A DNA stretch of 64,000 nt from Flavobacterium psychrophilum (GCA_943325515.2 CALPPS020000002.1:6680-70679); one strand, 5' to 3'; shown: positions 27,071 to 35,549, numbered from the stretch's first letter. Numbers and translations are program-made. The notes: generated by a model from the sequence alone, not told the origin.

Positions 27071-27838
27071 ATGGATGTAAATAAAACCATAAATCAAATT
27101 AAGTGTTTATTTTTAATAATCTTTTCAATATCAACTTATGGACAACTCTCCCCTAAGAAAGATTTTTCAACTTGGAGTTGGATTCAATTAGAAAAGAAAA
27201 CATTCAAACACCAGTATGTAAGCTTCCAATATCAGGCTAGGTATGATAATTACGGATTTACATTTAATCGCAGCAACTTTTATCTTGGTTATGGCATTGA
27301 ATACTTTAAAAAATTTAATACAGAGGTCGTCTACCAATTCAGCACTAGTTATAAAAAAGATGAACACACTTTTTTTGTGGGAACGACCTATAAATGTAAA
27401 CTTTTTAAAAAAACATCACTTTTTTTAAGAACAGCCGTTCAGCATACGCAAAACTATTTCACAGGAGATCCTATCGCCGACAAACCATTAACTGAATGGA
27501 GAAACCGTATTCGTTTGTCTTATAGTTTAAATAAGAATTATAACGCGACTCTATCAGCCGAACCGTATTTGGCATTTGATCGACTGCATCCAGGTCATAT
27601 TAGTAGAATTCGTTACGTGAGCCAACTCAACTTTAGATACAATAAGTTTAATAACCTGTCATTGTTTTATTTGATTGAGCCCGATGTTATAACCTATAAA
27701 AGGCCCAATACAGATTATGTAATAGGAATCACCTATAGCATCAAGCTGCCAAATAAGTGGAAAGATTTTAATAAATTCTACCAGCGGTCAAATGCAGATA
27801 AAGATAAAGACCGCGATACCAAAGATTCCTATAATTAA
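27071..27838 (+). CDS. DUF2490 outer-membrane beta-barrel protein
   Basis: 255 residues with a signal peptide (about 1-32, ending in YGQ) and a series of alternating amphipathic beta strands rich in Tyr, Phe and Arg. It has the DUF2490 pattern of FSTWSWIQLEKK, YRSxY-like strands, EWRNRIRLSYS and RIRYVSQLNFRYN. It is probably an outer-membrane barrel of unknown activity. It lies 2 nt after the DUF4956 gene and closes the CotH/VTC cluster. A second DUF2490 protein heads the export operon at 50223. Confidence 0.82.
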   Translation: MDVNKTINQIKCLFLIIFSISTYGQLSPKKDFSTWSWIQLEKKTFKHQYVSFQYQARYDNYGFTFNRSNFYLGYGIEYFKKFNTEVVYQFSTSYKKDEHTFFVGTTYKCKLFKKTSLFLRTAVQHTQNYFTGDPIADKPLTEWRNRIRLSYSLNKNYNATLSAEPYLAFDRLHPGHISRIRYVSQLNFRYNKFNNLSLFYLIEPDVITYKRPNTDYVIGITYSIKLPNKWKDFNKFYQRSNADKDKDRDTKDSYN

Positions 27839-27877
27839 GATTATTAATGTCTGATAAAAAAATAAAAATGATTATTT

Positions 27878-28213
27878 TTATTTTTTTAATTGTAATTTCT
27901 CTGCAAAATAATCACAAAAATCCTTCATAGTATCCGCCATTTTTTCATCTGCGGTAGCTCGTTGAAATGTATCTGCCATGGCAACTAAAGTTTGATGGAA
28001 AAATAGTTTCATTTCATCTACAGGCATGTCTTTTGTCCATAAATCAATACGAAGAGTTTCTTTTACATTACTATCCCAAATGGAAAGCATTATAGCTTTT
28101 GCCTCTTCATGATCTACTCCACCCTCTTGTGCTGTCCAATTTAGTTTTTCTGGAACTCTATTTTCATCTAATTCTATAAGAAATTTTATTTCGGATTTAA
28201 TGGTATTACTCAT
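27878..28213 (-). CDS. gldC: Gliding motility protein GldC
   Basis: 111-residue soluble protein matching GldC of Flavobacterium johnsoniae in size, sequence pattern (SEIKFLIELDENRVPEKLNWTA then MKLFFHQTLVAMADTF) and position after gldB. GldC is not strictly essential for gliding but improves it. The start is ATG at 28213, overlapping the gldB stop by 8 nt (ATGAGTAA); a longer frame to 28258 would extend deep into gldB and adds residues unlike the family. Confidence 0.93.
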   Translation of the reverse strand: MSNTIKSEIKFLIELDENRVPEKLNWTAQEGGVDHEEAKAIMLSIWDSNVKETLRIDLWTKDMPVDEMKLFFHQTLVAMADTFQRATADEKMADTMKDFCDYFAEKLQLKK

Positions 28214-29168
28214 TCTTCTTTGGTTTATATTTTGATTTTTCAAATATTTGCTTGGCATCCATTTTTAACATGTTCTGTAGGCTACTTTCGTTATGTTCCA
28301 TAAATGAACGAACGATTTGCCATCCAACCCATTGTCCTATTCTTCCTGGTGATTCATTATCAATTTCAAGATAAAATTTTGAAAATGGCGCAAGATTTAT
28401 GAAGCGATTTGGTAATCTTGAATCAGTGTCAAAAAGCAGATTATCATCAATAAAAAAACGCCACATATAGCTTTCGTTTTCTTGACACCAAGTAATTTGT
28501 TCTGGCTTGTATCCAATTCTCTCAGCATCAGAGTAATTTGGAAGCAACAAATCTTTTAAATACAATTGTTTACCATAATAAATCATACTTGACAATAATG
28601 TTTTATCACTTGGTGGTGGAACTTTTGTCAATGCGAAACTTGATACAATATCTGGCATCATTTGTCTTTCCTCGAAATTCTGTTTTAAATATTCTGGAAA
28701 TTGATAAAATTTATGATTAGTTCCAAGGTACAATTCAAGAGCAATAATAAGTTTGTCATTAGCATAAATAGCCTTACTATTATAATCCATTTCAGCGATA
28801 ACAGTAAATACTTTTGGAGTGATAGTTTCGGGAAAATAATATTTTATATGTTTGAATAAATTTTCAATTTCAGTAGTTTGCTTATCGAAATTTGGGTATT
28901 TTTTTTGTACTTCATTATAAAGCGCTCTCCAATCTTTGTTTTGTAATTTATCTATCCAAACTTTATCATCATATTTATTCGAAAAGAAAAAAGGATATTT
29001 GGCTTTCAAACTCGCTAAGTCTTCTGGTTTTGTTTCGAAAAAAGCTTTATCAAAACGATCAACACTTAATTCAATAGGAATTTGTTCAACATCCTTTTCA
29101 ATTTTTGATTTTTTATCGCAAGAAATCAATGAAAATAGTAGAAGGTAAATCAAAAAATATTTTAACAT
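28206..29168 (-). CDS. gldB: Gliding motility lipoprotein GldB
   Basis: 320-residue lipoprotein with a signal peptide ending at Cys17 (LISC). The mature part has the GldB features, including IELSVDRFDKAFFETKPEDLASLK near the start, YFPETITPKVFTVIAEMDYNS, and late MWRFFIDDNLLF and PGRIGQWVGWQIVRSFM. GldB is required for gliding in F. johnsoniae; it is an envelope protein of unknown biochemical role. It is co-transcribed with gldC (8-nt overlap) and divergent from nadE, the same arrangement as in related flavobacteria. Confidence 0.94.
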   Translation of the reverse strand: MLKYFLIYLLLFSLISCDKKSKIEKDVEQIPIELSVDRFDKAFFETKPEDLASLKAKYPFFFSNKYDDKVWIDKLQNKDWRALYNEVQKKYPNFDKQTTEIENLFKHIKYYFPETITPKVFTVIAEMDYNSKAIYANDKLIIALELYLGTNHKFYQFPEYLKQNFEERQMMPDIVSSFALTKVPPPSDKTLLSSMIYYGKQLYLKDLLLPNYSDAERIGYKPEQITWCQENESYMWRFFIDDNLLFDTDSRLPNRFINLAPFSKFYLEIDNESPGRIGQWVGWQIVRSFMEHNESSLQNMLKMDAKQIFEKSKYKPKKNE

Positions 29169-29218
29169 TTTTTAGAAATTTTTAGGTAATTAATGAAGTT
29201 AAAAAACATACGATTTTT

Positions 29219-29226
29219 TACATTTG
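29219..29226 (+). promoter_or_regulatory. Putative -7 promoter element for nadE
   Basis: TACATTTG matches TAnnTTTG, 38 nt before the nadE ATG, in the 96-bp gap between divergent gldB and nadE. No convincing -33 TTG is seen at 17-23 nt. Confidence 0.5.
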
Positions 29227-29264
29227 CAAATATACATTGCAGTTTTTAATAAAAATCATAAGAA

Positions 29265-30086
29265 ATGTCAAAAAAAAGCAAAATTGAGGTAGAGAAAGTT
29301 AACACGTATATTGTTAACTGGCTGAAGGATTATGCGACTAATGCAAAAGTAAAAGGTTTTGTAGTTGGAATTTCAGGAGGTATTGATTCTGCAGTTACTT
29401 CTACGCTTTGCGCTCAAACAGGTTTAACTACTATATGTGTTGAAATGCCAATACATCAAGACAGTAAACAAGTAAGCAGAGGAAGAGAACATATTGAACA
29501 ATTAAAAAGAAGATTTCCAAATGTGAAAAGTGCAGAATCTGATTTAACTTCAGTTTTTGAAACATTCAAAAATATAGTGCCAAATCATGATGAAAACGAT
29601 AAAGTACATTTATCATTAGCCAATACTAGAGCAAGATTACGAATGACAACTTTGTATTATTATGCAGGGATTAATGGTTTATTAGTTGCTGGCACGGGAA
29701 ATAAAGTAGAGGATTTTGGGGTTGGTTTTTACACTAAATACGGTGATGGTGGTGTAGATTTAAGTCCAATTGCTGATTTAATGAAAAGTGATGTTTATGC
29801 TTTAGGAGGATATTTAGAAATTCCTGAATCGATACAAAATGCTGCACCGACAGATGGTTTATTTGGTGATTCAAGAACCGATGAAGAACAACTAGGCGCA
29901 ACTTATGACGAATTAGAATGGGCAATGATTCAAGCAGAAAAAAATAAAACAATAGAGGATTTTACAGATAGAGAAAGAGAAGTTTTTGAAATTTATAAGA
30001 AGTTAAACACTATAAACAAACACAAAATGAATTCAATTCCTATATGTTTAATCCCAAAAAAACATAAAAATTTAATAATTGTTTAA
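29265..30086 (+). CDS. nadE: NAD(+) synthase (ammonia-type)
   Basis: 273-residue cytosolic enzyme catalysing the last step of NAD synthesis, amidation of deamido-NAD. The ATP-pyrophosphatase P-loop SGGIDSAV lies at 37-44. The middle has TRARLRMTTLYYYA and GTGNKVEDFGVGFYTKYGDGG, and the later part has the PTDGLFGDSRTDEEQLG substrate loop. No N-terminal glutaminase domain is present, so ammonia is the expected amide donor. The stop codon lies in the centre of a palindrome (30076-30095). Confidence 0.96.
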   Translation: MSKKSKIEVEKVNTYIVNWLKDYATNAKVKGFVVGISGGIDSAVTSTLCAQTGLTTICVEMPIHQDSKQVSRGREHIEQLKRRFPNVKSAESDLTSVFETFKNIVPNHDENDKVHLSLANTRARLRMTTLYYYAGINGLLVAGTGNKVEDFGVGFYTKYGDGGVDLSPIADLMKSDVYALGGYLEIPESIQNAAPTDGLFGDSRTDEEQLGATYDELEWAMIQAEKNKTIEDFTDREREVFEIYKKLNTINKHKMNSIPICLIPKKHKNLIIV

Positions 30087-30113
30087 TAACAATTAAATAA
30101 TAATTATTTAATT
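30076..30113. promoter_or_regulatory. Nested palindromes between nadE and the response regulator gene
   Basis: TAATTGTT-TAAT-AACAATTA (30076-30095) is a perfect inverted repeat with 8-bp arms, overlapping the nadE stop. Immediately after, 30091-30100 and 30104-30113 (AATTAAATAA/TTATTTAATT) form a 10-bp inverted repeat around TAA. There is no T-tract. They are candidate operators for the regulator at 30155 or weak terminators. Confidence 0.4.
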
Positions 30114-30154
30114 TTACAGTAAATTCTATTAATTTTTAATCAAACACCACAATT

Positions 30155-30784
30155 ATGATTAATGTATGTATCGCTGATAACTTTCCAGTAGTCCACTTTG
30201 GAATGAAAGCTTATTTCAAGGATCACCCTGAAATAATCATATCTTCAAATGTAGGGAATTTTTTTATGGTTTCAGATGCCTTAAGAAACAAAGAAATTGA
30301 CGTCTTAATTATCGATTTAGAACTTGAAGGATTAAAGAGTATTTATGAAATCAAGTCAATCATCAAAAATTTTCCAAAAACTAAAGTTATCGTATTTAGT
30401 AGCTTGTCAGAAAACATTTATGCTCCAAATGCAATCAAGGCAGGATGTGCAGGCTACGTTCACAAGACATCAAAACTTGAGAATTTAGGAACAACAATTG
30501 TCAAGGTAAGCCAAGGACAAATTATCCTAAATGAAGATATCAAGAGAAACTTAGCATTGATAGCTAAACAAAACAAATCAGAACGTTTATATAGAAAACT
30601 TTCTAACAGAGAGATTGAAGTATTGCGTTTTCTTAGTGATGGCAAGAAAAACAACGAAATTGCTAAAATTTTGGGTCTTAACGAGAAAACTATCAGTACT
30701 TACAAACTGCGTCTTTTGACGAAACTAAATGTAACCAATTTGGTTGACCTTGTTAACAAGGCTAAAACATTAGAAATCGTTTAA
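30155..30784 (+). CDS. LuxR/NarL-family response regulator (orphan)
   Basis: 209 residues. The receiver domain (about 1-120) has D8 in the acidic pocket, phosphoacceptor D54 in LIIDLELEG, and the conserved Lys in GYVHKTSK. The C-terminal LuxR helix-turn-helix (about 147-205) begins LSNREIEVLRFLSDG and contains NEIAKILGLNEKTISTYK. It should activate or repress promoters when phosphorylated. No histidine kinase lies in the window, so its partner and target genes are unknown. It is followed by a strong terminator. Confidence 0.92.
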   Translation: MINVCIADNFPVVHFGMKAYFKDHPEIIISSNVGNFFMVSDALRNKEIDVLIIDLELEGLKSIYEIKSIIKNFPKTKVIVFSSLSENIYAPNAIKAGCAGYVHKTSKLENLGTTIVKVSQGQIILNEDIKRNLALIAKQNKSERLYRKLSNREIEVLRFLSDGKKNNEIAKILGLNEKTISTYKLRLLTKLNVTNLVDLVNKAKTLEIV

Positions 30785-30793
30785 AAATAAAAC

Positions 30794-30828
30794 CCCGTCT
30801 AGCCTAAAAACAAGACGGGTTTTTTTTT
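30794..30828 (+). terminator. Terminator after the response regulator
   Basis: Arms 30794-30800 (CCCGTCT) and 30813-30819 (AGACGGG) are perfectly paired, followed by nine Ts from 30820. It lies 10 nt after the stop. The dnaG gene converges on it from the other side, and the T-rich tail reaches the dnaG stop. Confidence 0.88.
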
Positions 30829-32812
30829 ATAAATAAGTTGACCGAATTCTTCCTATTTTATTGGTTAAACTGACTTTTAATTTATTATAATCATTAATAG
30901 TCGCTTTTAGTTCTTCAAGTTCATTTTCTCCTTCTTCATTACTAAAATTATTCATTAAATCTAAAATCAATTTATTAATGAGATATTCTCTTAATGAAAT
31001 AATAGTTTCTGAAACATATTGACTAACATTTTGCATTTTGGTTTTTACATAAATATGCTTAGTTTCCCAATTATGCAACAACTCTTTTTCTTCGAGCATT
31101 AAAATATCAGTAACTATTTGTGAATGTTCAGATGATAATTTCATTAAATACTGTTCTATAACAAAGTCATCATTTTGATTATAATAAGTTATTAAATCAT
31201 TATAAATTTCTTTAAAAACAGGATTGGCTAATTCAACTTCATCTTCTTGTAAACTCAAATAAATTCGTTGAAAAACTTTAACTGTAGTTGTCTCTTTTTC
31301 TTCAACCATCTCACCATCCTCATTTGCTTTCAAAATAAAATCTTCAAAATCTGTTTCTAAATTGCCATAAAGCAAAAGCATTTCAATGATTTTGCGTTCT
31401 AACTCGTAAACAATATTAATTTTGTCTTGAGTAATTTGTTGCACTTCATTTTTGACTACTTCAAAAGCTTTTTGCTCTGTTTTAAGCTTCTTTCCAGCTT
31501 CCGAAATATCTTTCTGAATGAGTTGTGCCAAAGTATTTTGTAACACTTGCTCTGAAATATCCATAATTCGAGCGCACTCTTGAATGTATACTTCTCTTTT
31601 AATTCTATCTGGAATTTTGGAAATACTAACCACCATATCCCGAATTAAATCGGCTTTTTTGATAGGATCATTTTGTGCTTCATTCATCAAAAGCGATGCT
31701 TTGAACTGAATGAAATCTTTGGCGTTATTTTCTAAATAAGCAACTAAATCATCGTATGAATTTTTTCGTGCAAAACTATCTGGATCATCACCATCAGGAA
31801 ACGTACAAACTTTTACATTCATGCCTTCTTCCAAAATCAAATCGATACCACGAATAGAGGCTCTCAAACCTGCCGCATCTCCATCAAAAAGAACAGTGAT
31901 ATTTTTGGTTAATCGGTTGATTAATCGTATTTGGTCTGGAGTTAAAGCAGTTCCAGAAGAAGCCACTACGTTTTCAATTCCCGCTTGATGCATTTGGATT
32001 ACATCGGTATAACCTTCTACTAAATAGCAATTGTTTTGTTTGGCAATCGCTTGTTTAGCATGAAAAATTCCATACAAAACTTTACTCTTATAGTAAATTT
32101 CACTTTCTGGAGAATTAAGATATTTAGCTGCTTTTTTATCGTTGGTCAAAATTCTTCCACCAAAACCTAAGTTTCTTCCGGATAAACTTTGAATCGGAAA
32201 CATGACTCTTCCTTTAAAACGATCGAAATGTTTTCCGTCTTCTCTAGTAATGGTTAAGCCAACTTTTTCAAGAAATTCTAATTGATACCCTTTTGACAAC
32301 GCTTCTTTACTAAAAGCATCCCAAGTTTCAGGTGAATATCCCAAACCAAATTTGGCAATGGTTTCGTTGGTAAAACCTCTTTCCTTAAAATAAGACAACC
32401 CAATAGCTTTTCCTTCTTCTGAATTTAAAAGCGTTTCTTGAAAATAGGTTTTGGCAAATTCAGAAACCAAATACATGCTTTCTTTTTCATTGGCCTCAAT
32501 TTTATCTTCTTGAGAAGTTTCGGTTTCTTCTATTTCAATATTGTATTTATTGGCTAAAAAACGAATGGCTTCCGGATAGGTAAAATGTTCGTGCTCCATC
32601 AAGAAAGTCACCACACTTCCGCCTTTTCCAGAGCTGAAATCTTTCCAAATTTGCTTCACAGGAGAAACCATGAACGATGGTGAACGTTCATCCGAAAACG
32701 GACTTAATCCTTTGTAGTTACTACCAGCACGTTTTAATTGGACAAAGTCACCTATGACTTCTTCAACACGAGCGGTTTCAAAAACTTTATCTATGGTTTC
32801 GCGAGTAATCAA
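30827..32812 (-). CDS. dnaG: DNA primase DnaG lacking the zinc ligands
   Basis: 661-residue primase. The N-terminal zinc-binding domain is recognisable by sequence around it (KRAGSNYKGLSPFSDERSPSF, about 28-48, and WKDFSSGKGG, 56-65). However, the four expected ligands are replaced: S37, S40, D58 and S61 for Cys, His, Cys and Cys. The Toprim core is intact, with EGYTDVIQMHQAG and VLFDGDAAGLRAS. A helicase-binding-type C-terminal region follows. The start is TTG at 32812, with a stop codon two codons upstream. From memory the same substitutions occur in other Flavobacterium primases. It converges on the response regulator. Confidence 0.93.
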   Translation of the reverse strand: MITRETIDKVFETARVEEVIGDFVQLKRAGSNYKGLSPFSDERSPSFMVSPVKQIWKDFSSGKGGSVVTFLMEHEHFTYPEAIRFLANKYNIEIEETETSQEDKIEANEKESMYLVSEFAKTYFQETLLNSEEGKAIGLSYFKERGFTNETIAKFGLGYSPETWDAFSKEALSKGYQLEFLEKVGLTITREDGKHFDRFKGRVMFPIQSLSGRNLGFGGRILTNDKKAAKYLNSPESEIYYKSKVLYGIFHAKQAIAKQNNCYLVEGYTDVIQMHQAGIENVVASSGTALTPDQIRLINRLTKNITVLFDGDAAGLRASIRGIDLILEEGMNVKVCTFPDGDDPDSFARKNSYDDLVAYLENNAKDFIQFKASLLMNEAQNDPIKKADLIRDMVVSISKIPDRIKREVYIQECARIMDISEQVLQNTLAQLIQKDISEAGKKLKTEQKAFEVVKNEVQQITQDKINIVYELERKIIEMLLLYGNLETDFEDFILKANEDGEMVEEKETTTVKVFQRIYLSLQEDEVELANPVFKEIYNDLITYYNQNDDFVIEQYLMKLSSEHSQIVTDILMLEEKELLHNWETKHIYVKTKMQNVSQYVSETIISLREYLINKLILDLMNNFSNEEGENELEELKATINDYNKLKVSLTNKIGRIRSTYL

Positions 32813-32856
32813 ATCTTATGTTTAAAAAATTTATTTTAAGGGTTTAAAGTTACAAT

Positions 32857-32889
32857 AAAAAAAGTGTTCCAAAAACTGAAACACTTTTT
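32857..32889 (-). terminator. Terminator after the outer-membrane protein gene
   Basis: Arms 32859-32868 (AAAAAGTGTT) and 32880-32889 (AACACTTTTT) pair perfectly around an 11-nt loop. On the minus strand a run of Ts follows. It lies between dnaG and the 32915 gene and ends the ECF-sigma module. Confidence 0.8.
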
Positions 32890-32914
32890 CAAAGTATAAA
32901 CTAACCTAACAAAT

Positions 32915-34051
32915 TTAATTGAAGTCGAAGCGAATTCCTAATGATATATTATTTTGTTTCACTGCGTTATCCTGAAACAATGGATTTAAATCATATTTCA
33001 AATAAAGACTTGTTGCTTTATAACCGATATAAGTACTTACACCATAAATAAAATCGTTAACATTGAAATCTCCTTTTTCTTTGGTGGTGAATTCGTTACC
33101 ATCAATTTCATAACATAATTTTTGTTTTGATTTTATTCTTATACCTGCATAACCACCAATTCCTAATCGGAAACTTTGATGAGTTCTAAATGATCTTTTA
33201 CCGTCTTTATCTTTCGCTTTGGTAAAGTCAAATTCTAAATGTGCTGGCACTGTTAAATACACGTTTCTAAAACGAGAATCTTTCAAATTAACGGCACTTG
33301 TTTCAAGATTGGTTTGGTTTCCATTCACCACAAACAAACGATTATCCGTTGGGCGAAGATTATTGTACATCACAGACATTCCATATTTTAAATGCAATAA
33401 ATTATCATTTTTGAAAAGTCTAGTGTTTGCAGTAAAACCCCATTCGTAGAAATGTGAACCCCAATATCTGTAATCTGAATTGGCAGCACTTCCATTGGTC
33501 ACCAAGTTATTTACACCCGCTGCAAATACGAATTGTGATGTGGTTCTTCTTTCATTTCTAATTTTTTTCTTACAAATATAATTTCTCTTTATTCCTTTAA
33601 CATCAAAATAAGTGCTATCTATTGTTTCATAAGTAATTTTATGTTTTTTTCCGTCAAAATAAATACTGTCTTTATCATCTTCTTTTTTGAAGTCAATAGA
33701 TATACTGTATCTCTTTTTTTTGTTATTTTCAGATAATTTCCCATCTACTTTTTGTTTTACCAAATCTTTTAATTCCTCTTGAGCTTGACCAACTCTTGTC
33801 TCTATATTTTTTGAACGAGTTTCTGCTAATTTCATTTTTTTGTCATCAGCTTGCTCTTTAGTAATAGTTCCTGTTTCTAATTCTTTGTTTACAGTTTCTA
33901 TTTCTGATTTTAATGCTACTTTTTCTTCTTTTGTAATCTTTTCAATTTTTTCGGCAATAACTCTTGCTTTTTCTTCAAATGTTTCTTGTGCAACCATTTT
34001 GCTTGCAACTAAGCAAAAAAACACGGCTAGGTAAATAGTAAAATTTCTCAT
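32915..34051 (-). CDS. Outer-membrane beta-barrel protein with coiled-coil N-terminal region
   Basis: 378 residues with a signal peptide (about 1-22, ending VAQ). Residues 25-110 are highly charged and helical (repeated EKIEKITKEEK- and KEQADDKKMKLAETR-like segments), probably a periplasmic coiled coil. The rest (about 170-378) alternates Tyr/Phe/Arg strands (DYRYWGSHFYEWGFTANT, HLKYGMSVMYNNLR, FRLGIGGYAGIRIK) and ends in Phe-Asp-Phe-Asn, like an outer-membrane barrel. I do not recognise a named family. It is the third gene after the ECF sigma and putative anti-sigma factor and may be their regulatory target. Confidence 0.8.
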   Translation of the reverse strand: MRNFTIYLAVFFCLVASKMVAQETFEEKARVIAEKIEKITKEEKVALKSEIETVNKELETGTITKEQADDKKMKLAETRSKNIETRVGQAQEELKDLVKQKVDGKLSENNKKKRYSISIDFKKEDDKDSIYFDGKKHKITYETIDSTYFDVKGIKRNYICKKKIRNERRTTSQFVFAAGVNNLVTNGSAANSDYRYWGSHFYEWGFTANTRLFKNDNLLHLKYGMSVMYNNLRPTDNRLFVVNGNQTNLETSAVNLKDSRFRNVYLTVPAHLEFDFTKAKDKDGKRSFRTHQSFRLGIGGYAGIRIKSKQKLCYEIDGNEFTTKEKGDFNVNDFIYGVSTYIGYKATSLYLKYDLNPLFQDNAVKQNNISLGIRFDFN

Positions 34052-34079
34052 GACTGTTGATTTTAAATTTGATTAATGA

Positions 34080-34832
34080 TTATTCTTGATTATTCCTGTT
34101 GGCTAAAGCCACTTTTACTTCTTGGTAATTTTTAGTAATTTTTTTAATAACTTTTTCTCTGAAAGTTTGTTCCACTTCGCCATCTACTTGAGAAAGTAAA
34201 CTTTTAGCATCTATTGTTAAACTTGATTTTTTGTTTGTCAATTGTTTTGAAGTTTTGTCTAAATCTGCCAATAATGCTTCATCCGATTTTGCCTCTTTTT
34301 TACTTACAATAACAACTGGTGTTGCTAGTTGAATTCTTGGCAATTCTTTTAGCGCAACATCAGATGAATTCTGAAATTCAATAGGTTTGTCTCTTATTAT
34401 TTGATTTTGATTGCTTGTTGTTTTTTGATTTATTTTTTCTTGATTGTTGATTGAAACTCCTTGATTTTTAGTGTTTATTGAACTTTTTTCTGCAGATACA
34501 ACTGAATTAGTTTGTTCTACAGCTTTAACTATTGGTGGTTGATTTTTTTCTGTTTCATTTTGAGTTGCATCTTTTTTTATTTCTGTTTCTACAACTGCAT
34601 TTGGAGTTTCAATTTTGGTATTGTTTTGATTGAGCAAAAATAAACCAAGTGTTACGAAAACCAAAATGCTGGCAGCTATAAACAAAAAGCCAAAAGGACG
34701 TTTTGTTTTTTTTTCTTCGGCCACAGAAAGCATTGCATCTAATCTATCCCAAGCTTGAGCTGAAGGTTGAATTTCTCTTGCATTCAAATTTTCTCTGAAC
34801 TGTTTTTCTATTTTACTCGGTTCCATTGTCAT
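34080..34832 (-). CDS. Putative membrane-bound anti-sigma factor
   Basis: 250 residues: a cytosolic N-terminus of about 45 residues (EKQFRENLNAREIQPSAQAWDRLDAML), one transmembrane helix (about 48-66), and a long low-complexity periplasmic part rich in Asn, Gln, Lys and Thr. Topology, and an overlap of 14 to 20 nt with the ECF sigma gene, point to an anti-sigma factor. No zinc-anti-sigma HxxxCxxC motif is present, so the mechanism would differ from ZAS proteins. Start could be 34832 or 34826 (MEPSKIEK), the latter being more likely. Role is inferred from position. Confidence 0.7.
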   Translation of the reverse strand: MTMEPSKIEKQFRENLNAREIQPSAQAWDRLDAMLSVAEEKKTKRPFGFLFIAASILVFVTLGLFLLNQNNTKIETPNAVVETEIKKDATQNETEKNQPPIVKAVEQTNSVVSAEKSSINTKNQGVSINNQEKINQKTTSNQNQIIRDKPIEFQNSSDVALKELPRIQLATPVVIVSKKEAKSDEALLADLDKTSKQLTNKKSSLTIDAKSLLSQVDGEVEQTFREKVIKKITKNYQEVKVALANRNNQE

Positions 34833-35373
34833 AATTTTTTAATGTCTTGATATTGTCTTGAAGCATTTTTCGTGCATGAGACAATTGTGATTTTGATGTT
34901 CCTTCGCTAATGTTTAACATTGTTGCTATTTCATGATGTTTAAATCCTTCGATAGCATAGAGATTGAAAATCATTTTATATCCATCGGGCAAACTGTCAA
35001 TTAAAAACTGAATATCTTCGACAGAAAACTGACTTTCTATATTATTGTGTCTTTCTTCAAAGAAATTTTCATCTTCTATGAATTGTACTTTTTTCTGAAC
35101 TCTGATAAATGAAATACATTCGTTGACCATAATTCTTCGTATCCAACCTTCAAAACTTCCTTTGTGTTCGAAATTTTTTAAACCGGTAAACACTTTCATA
35201 AAAGCTGTAATCATAATGTCTTCCGCTTGATGCACGTCTTTTATATATTGACGGCAAACGCTTAACATTTTTGGAGCGAATTTGGAATAAATCTGATGCT
35301 GTGCATGGCGATTATTTTCGACAGCCAATTCGATTATTTCTTTTTCGTCTTTATGTAAATTGATTACTTTCAT
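34813..35373 (-). CDS. ECF RNA polymerase sigma factor
   Basis: 186 residues. Region 2 (about 20-85) includes KDVHQAEDIMITAFMKVF and FEGWIRRIMVNECISFIR. Region 4 (about 125-180) has LPDGYKMIFNLYAIEGFKHHEIATMLNISEGTSKSQLSHARKML as its helix-turn-helix, which identifies a sigma-70 ECF factor. The start is ATG at 35373 (MKVINLHKDEKEI); a TTG four codons upstream is less likely. It is co-transcribed with the putative anti-sigma gene and the outer-membrane protein gene. The signal it answers is unknown. Confidence 0.93.
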   Translation of the reverse strand: MKVINLHKDEKEIIELAVENNRHAQHQIYSKFAPKMLSVCRQYIKDVHQAEDIMITAFMKVFTGLKNFEHKGSFEGWIRRIMVNECISFIRVQKKVQFIEDENFFEERHNNIESQFSVEDIQFLIDSLPDGYKMIFNLYAIEGFKHHEIATMLNISEGTSKSQLSHARKMLQDNIKTLKNYDNGTE

Positions 35374-35385
35374 ATTAAATGTCAA

Positions 35386-35549
35386 AATTCAATTGCAATT
35401 TCAAAAAAAATTGTCATTGATTTTTGTATTTGATTTTTGAAATGAATTAGATTTCTATTAGCATAGACGAGTATAGTTGTGAAATGGTTGCATGAAGTAA
35501 TTAAAAATGTGGAATTATTTTTTTTATGTTGGAATTTATCCCTCGTTGG
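35386..35549. other. Upstream region of the ECF sigma operon
   Basis: AT-rich, about 165 bp, without a credible coding frame. It should hold the sigma operon promoter; no exact TAnnTTTG element was found on the minus strand, which would fit recognition by the ECF factor itself. The remaining part of the gap up to 35736 is the tandem repeat. Confidence 0.4.

Noticed and set aside
28214-28258. A longer gldC start (15 extra residues)
   Set aside because: Lies within gldB and does not fit the conserved GldC start; ATG at 28213 is preferred.
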